From contig JAJVHU010000031.1 of NCBI GenBank assembly GCA_022072505.1, forward strand, positions 42,083 through 106,082: a stretch of 64,000 nucleotides of DNA, in the 5' to 3' direction. Position numbers and translations under genes: made by a program. This DNA is from Phycisphaerae bacterium (GTDB lineage Bacteria > Planctomycetota > Phycisphaerae > UBA1845). The number at the start of each line of letters is the position of its first letter. Within the stretch, counting starts at the first letter, position 1. Shown piece by piece: positions 42,033 to 50,562 of the stretch. The notes beneath the pieces were generated by a model. The model did not search any database and had not been told where the DNA came from. It was given only the letters and a program-made list of their open reading frames with translations.

Positions 42033-44057
42033 CTACTCCCGGGCGGCTTCGACTTCCTTCTTGTGCTGCTCGATGACCTGCTGCTGCACGTTGCCGGGGA
42101 CGGGTTCATAATGCGACTCCTCGATGGAGAAGCTGCCCTGCCCGCCGCTGATGCTTGAGAGACGCGAGTTGTAGTCCATCACTTCGCCGAGGGGAATCTG
42201 CGCCTTGATGACCGCCAGTCCGCCGGGCAGGACGTCCTGCCCCACCGGGCGCCCGCGCCGTGAGGCGATGTCGCCCTGGATGTCGCCCACCTTGTCGGTG
42301 GGAACCGTGACCTCGAGGTTGACGATCGGCTCCAGCAGGATCGGTTTCGCCTTCATGAACCCTTCCTTGAACGCCTGCCGCCCGGCGATCTGGAAGGCGA
42401 TGTCCTTGCTGTCCACCGGGTGGGTCTTGCCGTCGATCAGTTCGACCTTGACGTCGACGACCGGATACCCGGCGATGACGCCCTCCGCCATCTGCGCCCG
42501 GACGCCCTTGTCGACGCTGGGGCGGAACTGCTGGTCGATCGCCCCGCCGAAGATCTTGTCGACGAACTCGTAGCCCTCGCCGCGCTGAGCGGGCAGGACG
42601 TTGATGATGATCTTGGCGTACTGCCCGGCGCCGCCGGTCTGCTTCTTGTGCGTGTACTCGATGTTGTCGGCGCGCCCCGCGATCGTCTCGCGGTAGGGGA
42701 TCTTCGGCGTTTTCGTGAGGACTTCGAGCTTGAAGTAGTGTTTCAGACGGTTGAGGATCGTGCGCACGTGGGTGTCGTCCAGTCCGCGCAGCACCATCTC
42801 GCCCGCCTGCGTGCGTTCGAGGCGCAGGCAGGGGTCTTCATCGGTGTAGCGCCGGATCGCCTGGGCGATCTTGTCCTCGTCGCCGCGGGACTTGGACTCC
42901 AGCGCCAGCGGAAACATCGGCGCGGGCATCGGAGGTTTCTCGATCGTCCCCCCCTTGTTCGTGAACACCACGTCGCCGACGTGAAGGTCCAGCTTGGCGA
43001 GCGACACGATGTCGCCCGCGACGCCCGCCTCGACCTCCTTGTGCTCGGCGCCGAGCAGGCGCTGCAACTGCCCGGGACGGAAGCCCTTGCGGTCCGCCAC
43101 GGTCTTGATGCTCATGTCGTGCGTGAGCCTGCCGCTCAGACACCGCAGGCCGAGGTACTTGATCCCCGTCTTCGGATCGCTGGACACCTTGAAGATCTGT
43201 CCGACGAAATCCGCGCCGGTCGGATCCACCGCCGTCTCATGCCCGTCGTCCACCATCACGCGCCGCTTCGCCTGAAGCGGGCTCGGGAACAAGCCGACGA
43301 TCGCGTCCAGCAGTTCCGCGACGCCGATTTCCCCACGGCTGTTCACGAAGAACGTGGGAATGAACGTCTGCGCCGCCACGGCCTTCGGCGCCGTGGCGAT
43401 CGCTTCATCCTTCGAGACCTCGCCGCCGAGGTACTTCTCCATCATGGCGTCGTCCACGCTGACGATCGCCTCGAGGACGCCGGTGTGCGCCTCTCCGACG
43501 TCGAAAAGGTCCGCCGCGCCGGACTCGTTCGTCAGGCAGTCGATGACGCTCTTGCCCGACCCGGTCGGCAGCGTCACCGGCACGCACTCGTTTCCGAAGA
43601 CCGAGCGGATGTTGCCCAGCACCTCCTCCAGGTTGACGTTCGGCGCGTCGATCTTGCTGACCACGATGGCCAGCCCGATCCCGTGCTTCTTCGCCCGCTC
43701 GAACATCTTGCGCGTGTTGACCTCGATTCCCGACGTCGCGGAGACGACGACGATCGCCGTGTCCGCCGCGATCAGACCGCCGATCGCCGGTCCGGCGAAC
43801 GCGGCCGTCCCCGGCGTATCCACGATGTTGAGGTGGTGTCCCTTGTGCGTCAGGTAGCAGACGGCGGAGTCGGTCGAACCGCCTTTTTCCTTGGCTTCGT
43901 CGGTGACGTCGAGGATCGACGACTTGTCCGCGGTGGATCCGAGGCGGTTGGTGACGCCGGCCTTGTGCAGCATGGCCTCGGCGAGGGAGGTTTTGCCCGA
44001 CCCTCCGTGACCGACGAGGACGACGTTGCGATATTTGCCGACTTCGTAAACCGCCAT
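42033..44057 (-). CDS. Elongation factor G paralogue (EF-G2-like GTPase)
   Basis: 674 residues from the ATG at 44057, with AGGAG six bases upstream. All domains of EF-G are represented: GTPase (VLVGHGGSGKTSLAEAMLHK, LNIVDTPGTAAFAGP, VVSKIDAP), domain II, III, IV (YRETIAGRADNIEYTHKKQT) and V. The G1 loop GHGGSGKT and the absence of the classical RGITI in switch I (EKGGSTDSAVCYLTHKGHHL) place it with the EF-G2 or EF-G-like group rather than the main fusA. Such paralogues are ribosome-dependent GTPases whose role is not settled. No ribosomal protein genes are adjacent, which also argues against canonical fusA. Confidence 0.85.
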   Translation of the reverse strand: MAVYEVGKYRNVVLVGHGGSGKTSLAEAMLHKAGVTNRLGSTADKSSILDVTDEAKEKGGSTDSAVCYLTHKGHHLNIVDTPGTAAFAGPAIGGLIAADTAIVVVSATSGIEVNTRKMFERAKKHGIGLAIVVSKIDAPNVNLEEVLGNIRSVFGNECVPVTLPTGSGKSVIDCLTNESGAADLFDVGEAHTGVLEAIVSVDDAMMEKYLGGEVSKDEAIATAPKAVAAQTFIPTFFVNSRGEIGVAELLDAIVGLFPSPLQAKRRVMVDDGHETAVDPTGADFVGQIFKVSSDPKTGIKYLGLRCLSGRLTHDMSIKTVADRKGFRPGQLQRLLGAEHKEVEAGVAGDIVSLAKLDLHVGDVVFTNKGGTIEKPPMPAPMFPLALESKSRGDEDKIAQAIRRYTDEDPCLRLERTQAGEMVLRGLDDTHVRTILNRLKHYFKLEVLTKTPKIPYRETIAGRADNIEYTHKKQTGGAGQYAKIIINVLPAQRGEGYEFVDKIFGGAIDQQFRPSVDKGVRAQMAEGVIAGYPVVDVKVELIDGKTHPVDSKDIAFQIAGRQAFKEGFMKAKPILLEPIVNLEVTVPTDKVGDIQGDIASRRGRPVGQDVLPGGLAVIKAQIPLGEVMDYNSRLSSISGGQGSFSIEESHYEPVPGNVQQQVIEQHKKEVEAARE

Positions 44058-44177
44058 GCCTGACTCCTGCGAAGCGTAAACGTTTCTGAATTGAACAGTT
44101 AAACCTTCTGCATCGCGTCCGGTAAAGACCGGATTACGGCTGCGTCGCGTCGGGGGACGTGTTATCATATGAAGTTC

Positions 44178-44265
44178 GCGCAAGCAACACCTGCGCCCTC
44201 GCGGCGGGCGGTCGTGCGTGAACCCGCCGGGACCAGAGAGCGAGGGCGCGGCGCACGCCTTGCGC
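44178..44265 (+). ncRNA. Candidate structured RNA or leader upstream of flagellin
   Basis: Three nested perfect stems stack into one long hairpin: GCGCAAG (44178) with CTTGCGC (44259), GCGCCCTCGC (44193) with GCGAGGGCGC (44240), and GGCGGG (44203) with CCCGCC (44223), around a 14-base loop. A TATCAT box at 44163-44168 would place transcription start at about 44175, directly at the first stem. No open frame is present. It could be a free RNA or the 5' part of the flagellin leader, whose start codon is 180 bp further on. I do not recognise a known riboswitch class. The rest of 44058-44445 has no gene. Confidence 0.4.
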
Positions 44266-44445
44266 AGTCCTCGATTCAGGGTTCCCTCGCCATGTCCTAT
44301 AACCCTCCCGCGCTCAAGTCATCCGACCGGTAACTAAAGACGCCCTCGGAGCGCGACGATGGCAGCATTGACCTTAATGCCGCACAGGGTGGTGCGGCGC
44401 CGGCGAGCGTTGATCGACGCTCTCGGAACTATCAGGGAGGATACG

Positions 44446-45858
44446 ATGAGCCGGATCAACACGAACGTCCCCGCCCTTCAGGCGGTCGGCCGACTTCGGG
44501 TCAACCAGGGCGACCTGGTCATGCGACTCGAACGCCTCAGCACCGGGCTGCGGATCAACCGCGGCAAGGACGACCCCGCGGGACTGATCGCCTCCGAGAC
44601 GCTGCGCAACGAAATCGGCGCGATCCGCCAGGCGCTGGAGAACTCCCAGCGGGCGATCAACGTCATCTCGACGGCCGAAGGCGCGCTGAATGAAGTGTCG
44701 TCGCTGCTGCAGCAGCTCCAGGGGCTCGTCGTCGAGATCGCCAACAAGGGCGGTTTGACCGAGGAGGAGGTCAGCGCCAACCAGCTCGAGATCGACTCGA
44801 TCCTCACCAGCATCGACCGCATCTCCAACACCGCCGAGTTCGGCGGCACGAAGCTCCTCGACGGCAGCCGGGCCTACACCACCGCTTCGGCGGACACCGA
44901 CGCCCTCGCCCACATCGCCCTTTACGCGGCGCGGGTGCCCGAGGGAAGCTCGCGCAACGTCCTCGTCGAGGTGACCCAGTCGGCGCAGGTCGCCGAATTG
45001 AGCTTCATCGGAACGTCGACCAGCGCCGTGACGATCGAAATCTCCGGCGTGCGCGGGACCGACATTCTCACGTTCGCGTCGGGCACGGCCATCGCCGACA
45101 TCGCCCGCGGCATCAACGACCTCAAGGATCTGACGGGCATTTCCGCCGTCGTTTCCGGCTCGGACGCCCTGATCCTCAACAGCACCGGCTACGGCGAGAG
45201 CGAGTTCGTCCGCGTCAAACCGATCTCGGGCAATTTCATCGAAGCCAACAGCGGATCGACGATCCAGGACTTCGGGCAGGACGCCGGCGTGCTCGTCAAC
45301 GGACAGGTCGCTTCGGTGGACGGGCTGCGCGTCGACGTCCGCTCCAGCGGCATCGACGCCCGCTTCTACCTGACCGAGGCGTTCGGAACGGCGCTGTCCT
45401 CGACGACCTTCAGGATCACCGGCGGCGGCGCCGTCTTCCAGCTCGGACCGGAGGTCAACCAGAACGCCCAGGTCAGTCTCGGGTTCGAGTCCATCTCGAC
45501 CGGCAACCTCGGCAACGCCGTCGCCGGATACCTGCGCACGCTCGCGTCCGGAAACACCAACGAGGTGTCGAACAACAACACCTACGCCGCCCAGGTCATC
45601 ATCTCCGAAGCCATCAACCAGGTGGCGGTGTACCGCGGACGCCTCGGCAGCGTGCAGCGCAATCAGATCGAAACGAACATCAACAGTCAGCAGGTGGCGC
45701 TGGAGAACGTCACGGCCTCGGAGTCGGCGATCCGCGACGCGGACTACGCCACGGAGGTCGCGGCCCTGACGCGGGCGCAGATCCTGTCGCAGGCGACGCA
45801 GGCCAACCTGCAACTGGCGATCCAGCTTCCGTCGCAGGTGCTGTCGCTGCTGGGCTAG
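44446..45858 (+). CDS. fliC: Flagellin
   Basis: 470 residues from the ATG at 44446, preceded by GGGAGG five bases away; the frame open from 44359 is leader. The conserved N-terminal D0/D1 region (MSRINTNVPALQAVGRLRVN, ERLSTGLRINRGKDDPAGLI, SQRAINVISTAEGALNE) and C-terminal D0 region (ENVTASESAIRDADYATEVA, RAQILSQATQANLQLAIQLP) bracket a variable middle of about 230 residues that would be the exposed domain. It polymerises into the filament after export by the flagellar type III system. No other flagellar gene is adjacent. A strong terminator follows. Confidence 0.95.
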   Translation: MSRINTNVPALQAVGRLRVNQGDLVMRLERLSTGLRINRGKDDPAGLIASETLRNEIGAIRQALENSQRAINVISTAEGALNEVSSLLQQLQGLVVEIANKGGLTEEEVSANQLEIDSILTSIDRISNTAEFGGTKLLDGSRAYTTASADTDALAHIALYAARVPEGSSRNVLVEVTQSAQVAELSFIGTSTSAVTIEISGVRGTDILTFASGTAIADIARGINDLKDLTGISAVVSGSDALILNSTGYGESEFVRVKPISGNFIEANSGSTIQDFGQDAGVLVNGQVASVDGLRVDVRSSGIDARFYLTEAFGTALSSTTFRITGGGAVFQLGPEVNQNAQVSLGFESISTGNLGNAVAGYLRTLASGNTNEVSNNNTYAAQVIISEAINQVAVYRGRLGSVQRNQIETNINSQQVALENVTASESAIRDADYATEVAALTRAQILSQATQANLQLAIQLPSQVLSLLG

Positions 45859-45902
45859 GCGATCTGAAAAAACGGATTCGTTCGGCACGGACGCCGATCG
45901 TC

Positions 45903-45940
45903 GCGACCCTCTCGGTTATTCGAGAGGGTCGCTTTCATTT
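45903..45940 (+). terminator. fliC: Rho-independent terminator of flagellin
   Basis: GCGACCCTCTCG and CGAGAGGGTCGC form a perfect 12-bp stem (45903-45914, 45921-45932) with a six-base loop, followed by TTTCATTT. Confidence 0.85.
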
Positions 45941-45944
45941 CACC

Positions 45945-46247
45945 GGAATCTCCCTCTGACTTCGGGGCGCGCCATCGTGGGGATCTTGAGGATGCGACAC
46001 GCCGCGCCTTGACGCCTCGGAGGCGCCTCGGCGCGTGCCCCGGAGGGGCATCCGAGAGCAGCCCCGGGATTCATCGCCGGGACACAACACATCCCGCCAG
46101 GGGCGCCACGCCTCCCGCCGCTCCCTCTCCGCAGGATCACGTCGCAGGATTCCGCCGGATCGCGACGAAGGATCGCGCAGGGTCGTAAGTTCATGCGAAT
46201 CCCACGCCCCGCAGCCGGAGCCGGAGCCGGGTAGAGACTCAGGAGAT
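45945..46247 (+). repeat. Dispersed repeat family B, long copy
   Basis: Begins GAATCTCCCTCTGACTTCGG, continues GAGGATGCGACACGCCGCGC and CCCCGGAGGGGCATCCGAGA, then CATGCGAATCCCACGCCCCG, ending AGAGACTCAGGAG. It parallels 25161-25620 but lacks the family D insertion. The opposite ends (CTCCCTCTGACT and AGAGACTCAGGAG) are loosely inverted. It lies between the flagellin terminator and tRNA-Phe. Confidence 0.6.
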
Positions 46248-46303
46248 GCGGTTTTCTCGTGAAGAACCGGGCATTTTGAGGCGCCGGCTTCGCGGAAGGG
46301 AAC

Positions 46304-46376
<73 letters not shown>

Positions 46377-46775
46377 TGCGGTGCTTTCGGGAGGGCGGTC
46401 CGGAAAGGCACGCGGCACGGCGTTCGGATGGGTTCCGCAGGGTCGCGGAGCATCCGAGCGCGAGCGCCATCCACGGCGTAGATTATTGAGGGCGGTGAAA
46501 CCGGTCAAGCCGCGGGGAATCCGTGCAACGGAGGCGCGTGGGGACGGGGCTTTGCGAGGTCTGCTCCGCGCGAACGACGCCGGGGTCGGCGGTGTCGGAA
46601 CCTGTACCGTGGTTGTCACGGGCGGGGTGCGTTGGTTACGCTGTCTGCTCGGGGCGAGCAGTCGTGCATCGGCCCGGGATCGGCGTCGAACCCGGGCGCC
46701 GACACGTCGAGCGACGGCGTCCGCGGCGGTTTCGAGGTTCATTTCGAGCGGCGCGGGGCCGAGGGAGAAACATCA

Positions 46776-47609
46776 ATGATTCGGTGGGCGACATTCGCGG
46801 CGGCAGCGGTGCTTGCGGCGTCGTGCTGGGCGCAACAGCCGGCGCCGGCGGCGACGGGGCAAGGCGGCGGAGATCTCAGCGATCCGAAAGAGATTCTCAA
46901 GAAGGCGGACGAGGCGACCAAAAAGGTCAAAAGCGTGCGTTACGTGGGCGAGTTCCACGGAACCGGTTCGAACGAACGCGCGCCGCAGATGTCCGGCACG
47001 GTGATCCTCGCGGGCGAAACCGAGCAGGGGCTCAACAAGTTCCGCTTCGAGATCAAGATCAAGGATCCGGTCTCGAACCTCACTCAGGACATCGTCGCCG
47101 TCAGCAACGGAGACAAGTACTGGCTGATCGACCACGCCAGGAAAACGGTCGAGGAGGACATCGACCCGATCGTGCTCGGGCAGTTCGGGCAGCGCGCGAC
47201 GCTGATCGGCATGCGCGAGTTCATTCACCCGCAGCCGTTCAACGACGAGATCACCGGGCAGAAGGCCGAGCTTCGCGGGATCGAGAAGATCGGCAGCGAG
47301 GAGTGTTACAAGATCTGGGTCAAGTACTCCCAGGAAAACGGCGGGCAGGAGGCGATCTGGTGGTTCGGGAAGAAGGACTTCCTGCCGCGCGGGGTGGAGC
47401 GCTTCACGCTGCCCCCCGCCGGACCGAGCGGGGGCGAGAACGCCCCGCCGCCGAAGCCGACCGGCAGCGTCGTCCTGAAAATCACCGAGCTTGCCGCGGA
47501 CCCGGCGTTCACGGCGGATCCTTTCACGGCCGTTGTTCCTGAGGGGTACAAGAAGACCGGAGGCGCGCCGGAGCCGTCCACGCCGAAGGCGCCGGAGAAG
47601 GACAAGTAA
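46776..47609 (+). CDS. Secreted protein, LolA/DUF2092-like fold suspected
   Basis: 277 residues from the ATG at 46776; GAGGGAGAAA lies upstream. A signal peptide (WATFAAAAVLAASCWA) is followed by a domain whose pattern resembles lipoprotein-carrier-like proteins: helix DPKEILKKADEATKKVKSVR then strands YVGEFHGTG, MSGTVILAGETEQGLNKFRF, DKYWLIDHARKTVEED, CYKIWVKYSQ and EAIWWFGKKDFLPRGVERF, ending ITELAADPAF and a proline-lysine tail. The fold assignment is by eye. The gap 46377-46775 contains a possible promoter (TTGTCA near 46614) but no gene. Confidence 0.7.
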   Translation: MIRWATFAAAAVLAASCWAQQPAPAATGQGGGDLSDPKEILKKADEATKKVKSVRYVGEFHGTGSNERAPQMSGTVILAGETEQGLNKFRFEIKIKDPVSNLTQDIVAVSNGDKYWLIDHARKTVEEDIDPIVLGQFGQRATLIGMREFIHPQPFNDEITGQKAELRGIEKIGSEECYKIWVKYSQENGGQEAIWWFGKKDFLPRGVERFTLPPAGPSGGENAPPPKPTGSVVLKITELAADPAFTADPFTAVVPEGYKKTGGAPEPSTPKAPEKDK

Positions 47610-47652
47610 GGCGTCGAACCGATGACGGAGGCGTCCGCCTTGCGAAAAGATC

Positions 47653-47718
47653 GCGGGCGGAGGACAAGAGAAGGCTCGGACGCGGATCGTCCGGGCTTTT
47701 TTGTTGCGCTCCGCCCGC
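47653..47718 (+). terminator. Nested hairpin terminator
   Basis: GCTCGGACG and CGTCCGGGC form the inner stem (about 47674-47698) followed by TTTTTTG; GCGGGCGGAG and CTCCGCCCGC (47653 and 47709) form an outer stem. It ends the transcript of the preceding gene. Confidence 0.7.
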
Positions 47719-47766
47719 GGTGCCGGGGATGACGGTGCGCGACGACGCAATCCTCGAGGACACAAC

Positions 47767-48882
47767 ATGCAGGGTTTTTCCGGGTTAGGCGGGCTGCCGC
47801 GGTTGCGGGACTACCGCAGCGCGCGGGTCAGCAGTTACGACGCGACCGGCGGCAACCGGGACTGGATCGACATCGAACCCGGGGGGCGGCGGACGTTCGC
47901 CGAGCTGCGCGGCGCGGGATGCATCCGGCATCTCTGGATGACGATGCTTTTCAAGGACGACCGTCATCTGCGCCGCGTGCTGTTGCGGATGCGGTGGGAC
48001 GGATCCCCCGAGGCGAGCGTGGAATGTCCGATCGGGGATTTCTTCGGACTGGGGCATGCGCGACGGAAGGACTTTCACACCGCCGTCCTGTCAATGAGCC
48101 CGCAGGACGGGCGGGCGTTCAACGCGTGGTGGCCGATGCCCTTCCGCGACGGCGCCGCCCTCGAGATCGACAATACCGACGGCGACGAGAAGTTCCCCTT
48201 TTACTTCTACGTGGACTACGAGTCGTACGCGGACGCCTCGGCCCTGGCGGGGCAGGGGTACTTTCACGTGCAGTGGCGGCGCGAGAACCCCACGACGGGC
48301 TGGGGCGACGAGCACGCGGCGCTGCGCAAACCGGACTGGAACGCGTGGGCCCGGAAGATGTGGCACGGCGACGACCCGCGAAGCCTCAACCGCTCCGGGA
48401 GCGACAACTACGTCATCCTCGACGCGCAGGGCGACGGCGTCTACTGCGGGGCGCACCTCGACATCGACGTTTTCGAGCGCCAGAAAAATGACTGGTACGG
48501 CGAAGGCGACGACATGATCTTCATCGACGGAGAAACCTGGCCGCCGTCCCTGCACGGGACGGGCACGGAGGACTGGTGCAACACGGCGTTCGGACCGCAC
48601 ACCGAGTTCGTCGGTCCGTATCACGGCATCCTGCTTTACAACGGCACGCCGGAGTGGAAGTGGAAGGGCAAGCAGTCGATCTACCGGTATCACATCGAGG
48701 ATCCGATCCGCTTCCGGCGGTCGATCCGGGCGACGATCGAACACGGGCACGCGAACAAGCTCGGCAACGACTACAGCAGCACGGCGTATTACTATCTCTC
48801 GAAGCCTCAGCGCGGCGGTCCGCCGCTGCCGAACTGGCGCGAGCGTCTTCCGCGCCCGGACGAGCCGGAGTACGCGCCTTGA
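47767..48882 (+). CDS. GH172-like (DUF2961) carbohydrate-active protein
   Basis: 371 residues from the ATG at 47767, with GAGGA just upstream. The fold and motifs of DUF2961 are present: ARVSSYDATGGNRDWIDIEP, GCIRHLWMTM, ECPIGDFFGLGHA, FNAWWPMPFRDGAALEIDN, YFHVQWRRENPTTGW, FIDGETWPPSLHGTGTEDW and FRRSIRATIEHGHANKLGND. DUF2961 includes GH172, in which fructofuranosidases and arabinofuranosidases are known, with glutamates as catalysts. No signal peptide is evident. The substrate is unknown. Confidence 0.88.
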   Translation: MQGFSGLGGLPRLRDYRSARVSSYDATGGNRDWIDIEPGGRRTFAELRGAGCIRHLWMTMLFKDDRHLRRVLLRMRWDGSPEASVECPIGDFFGLGHARRKDFHTAVLSMSPQDGRAFNAWWPMPFRDGAALEIDNTDGDEKFPFYFYVDYESYADASALAGQGYFHVQWRRENPTTGWGDEHAALRKPDWNAWARKMWHGDDPRSLNRSGSDNYVILDAQGDGVYCGAHLDIDVFERQKNDWYGEGDDMIFIDGETWPPSLHGTGTEDWCNTAFGPHTEFVGPYHGILLYNGTPEWKWKGKQSIYRYHIEDPIRFRRSIRATIEHGHANKLGNDYSSTAYYYLSKPQRGGPPLPNWRERLPRPDEPEYAP

Positions 48883-48886
48883 CCGA

Positions 48887-50026
48887 TCAGCCGCCCGAAG
48901 GCGCGGGCGCGGACGCCCCGGCGGTCTCATCCGTCGTGTCAGCCGCTCCCGCCGACGAGAACGGAAGCACGAGCGTCGGCTCCTCTGCGTCGTCGGTGCG
49001 CACCGTGATGCGGTGTCCCTGCGGCGGCGGGACGTACCCGATCGGCATGACCACGCGGAGGAGGTAGTGCTTTCCCGGCTGCTTCTCGACAATATCCGCC
49101 AGAACGCGGGGATCGTCCGTCGTGATATCGAGCACTTTGACCGGGCGATCGCCGTTGTTGAAGAAGTTGACCTCCCGCACGGCGAACGCCGGGTTGGGCA
49201 CAAGCGGGTAGGGGCGGAACTCCAGCCGCGGCGGAACGTAGGCCGTGCAGGTCACGCGCACGATCGGCTGCTCCTTCAGATTCGTGGCGAGTTCGACGAC
49301 CGCTTCGTTCTGGTAGGGCTGGTACGGCGGTTTCGCGTCCACCACCAGGCGCCACTTCATCCCGGGTTCGAGCTCCTCAAGATCCACGTAGAAACACCCT
49401 TGCTGGGCGGGGGAGGCGAGCACCAGCGTCGCCGGCGCGTCCGTCTGATTGCTCAGCGGCACGATCATGCGTCCGGTCTGCTCAGACGTGAGCCGGCGGA
49501 AGCCCGCGCCGACGCCGGTGACGCGCCCGGTCACGGGATCGACGTGGCCGCGCTGAATATGCTCTCGGAGAACGCCGCCGAGCTTCAACTCGAGCTGGGG
49601 GTCGCCGGGCACGTTCGTGAACACGGTCAGGCGGTAGTTGAACCGCCCGTAAACGTAGCGGCTGGTGTCCAGGCCCACGAGGATCTCGCCCGTCTGGCCC
49701 GGACCGATGCGCCGGTCGAAGCGCTCGATCTTCAGGCAGGGGCAGTTGGCGAGGGCGTCGATCAGCTCCAGATCCCCGTCTCCGGCGTTGTGGATGCGGA
49801 ACGTGTGCGAAACCACGTCGTTGATCCAGAGTTCGCCGAAGTGGTGATCGTTGTTCAGAACCTTCGGGATCGGAACGCCGGCGTCGACGCGCGGCGAGAA
49901 CGCCGCCGCGCCGAGAACCCACCCGCACGCCACGAGCGCTTGACGACGGCGGCGCCGGCCGTCGTTGCGCCGGACGTCCGGACGGGGTCCGGCGACCGCC
50001 TTCGATGCCTCAACCTCTGATCTCAT
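48887..50026 (-). CDS. Secreted DUF1573-type protein
   Basis: 379 residues from the ATG at 50026, with GGGGGAAA upstream; the longer frame to 50419 is antisense to the neighbouring gene. After a basic leader and hydrophobic segment (ALVACGWVLGAAAFS) comes a DUF1573 Ig-like domain (NDHHFGELWINDVVSHTFRI, CPCLKIERFDRRIGPGQTGE), then two more immunoglobulin-like stretches ending in an alanine-rich acidic tail. DUF1573 proteins are abundant in planctomycetes and Bacteroidetes, and their role is unknown. Confidence 0.82.
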   Translation of the reverse strand: MRSEVEASKAVAGPRPDVRRNDGRRRRRQALVACGWVLGAAAFSPRVDAGVPIPKVLNNDHHFGELWINDVVSHTFRIHNAGDGDLELIDALANCPCLKIERFDRRIGPGQTGEILVGLDTSRYVYGRFNYRLTVFTNVPGDPQLELKLGGVLREHIQRGHVDPVTGRVTGVGAGFRRLTSEQTGRMIVPLSNQTDAPATLVLASPAQQGCFYVDLEELEPGMKWRLVVDAKPPYQPYQNEAVVELATNLKEQPIVRVTCTAYVPPRLEFRPYPLVPNPAFAVREVNFFNNGDRPVKVLDITTDDPRVLADIVEKQPGKHYLLRVVMPIGYVPPPQGHRITVRTDDAEEPTLVLPFSSAGAADTTDETAGASAPAPSGG

Positions 50027-50100
50027 GTTTCCCCCGTCTGACCCTGGCAAGCGCCTTGATTGCGTCACACTCACGTTCCCCAGATCGACCGCGACATCCG

Positions 50101-50562
50101 CTACGGCGCCGCTTCGACCAGCAGCTCCACCTCCACGGCCGCGTCCAGCGGCAGCTCCGCCACCCCCACCGCCGCGCGAGCGTGCCGCCCCGCGTCTCCG
50201 AAAATCTCGACGAGCACGTCGCTGGCGCCGTTGGCCACCTTCGGCTGAGCGGTGAAGCCCGGCGCGCTGTTGACGAACACCCCGACGCGGACCGCGCGCG
50301 TGATGCGATCGACCCCTCCCGCCGCGACCGCCGCCGCCGCCACCGCGTTGAGCATCGCGATCCGCGCGCCCAGCGCCGCCCGCTCCACGTCCGTGTCGGT
50401 CGGCACTTTTCCCGTGCAAAGCAGCGCCTTGTCCTGGAAGGGAAGCTGCCCGCTGGTGTACACGAAGGCGCCGACGCGCACCGCAGGCACGTAGTTGGCC
50501 ACCGGCGCGGCCACGGTCGGCAGCACAAGGTTCAACGCCTTAAGACGTTCGCTGGGCTTCAT
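50101..50562 (-). CDS. RidA-family protein
   Basis: 153 residues from the ATG at 50562. Motifs: VPAVRVGAFVYTSGQLPFQD, the central helix LGARIAMLNAVAAAAV and the C-terminal HARAAVGVAELPLDAAVEVE that carries the conserved arginine. RidA proteins hydrolyse reactive 2-aminoacrylate-type imines. Its start overlaps the end of scpA by 23 bases, so it is translationally linked with it. The subfamily seems to be the longer YjgH or Atu0299-type. Confidence 0.85.
   Translation of the reverse strand: MKPSERLKALNLVLPTVAAPVANYVPAVRVGAFVYTSGQLPFQDKALLCTGKVPTDTDVERAALGARIAMLNAVAAAAVAAGGVDRITRAVRVGVFVNSAPGFTAQPKVANGASDVLVEIFGDAGRHARAAVGVAELPLDAAVEVELLVEAAP

Noticed and set aside
44281..44345. Sigma-28 promoter for flagellin
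   Set aside because: TAAA and CCGxxxAA-like pieces occur, but no combination has both correct boxes and spacing. Not supported.
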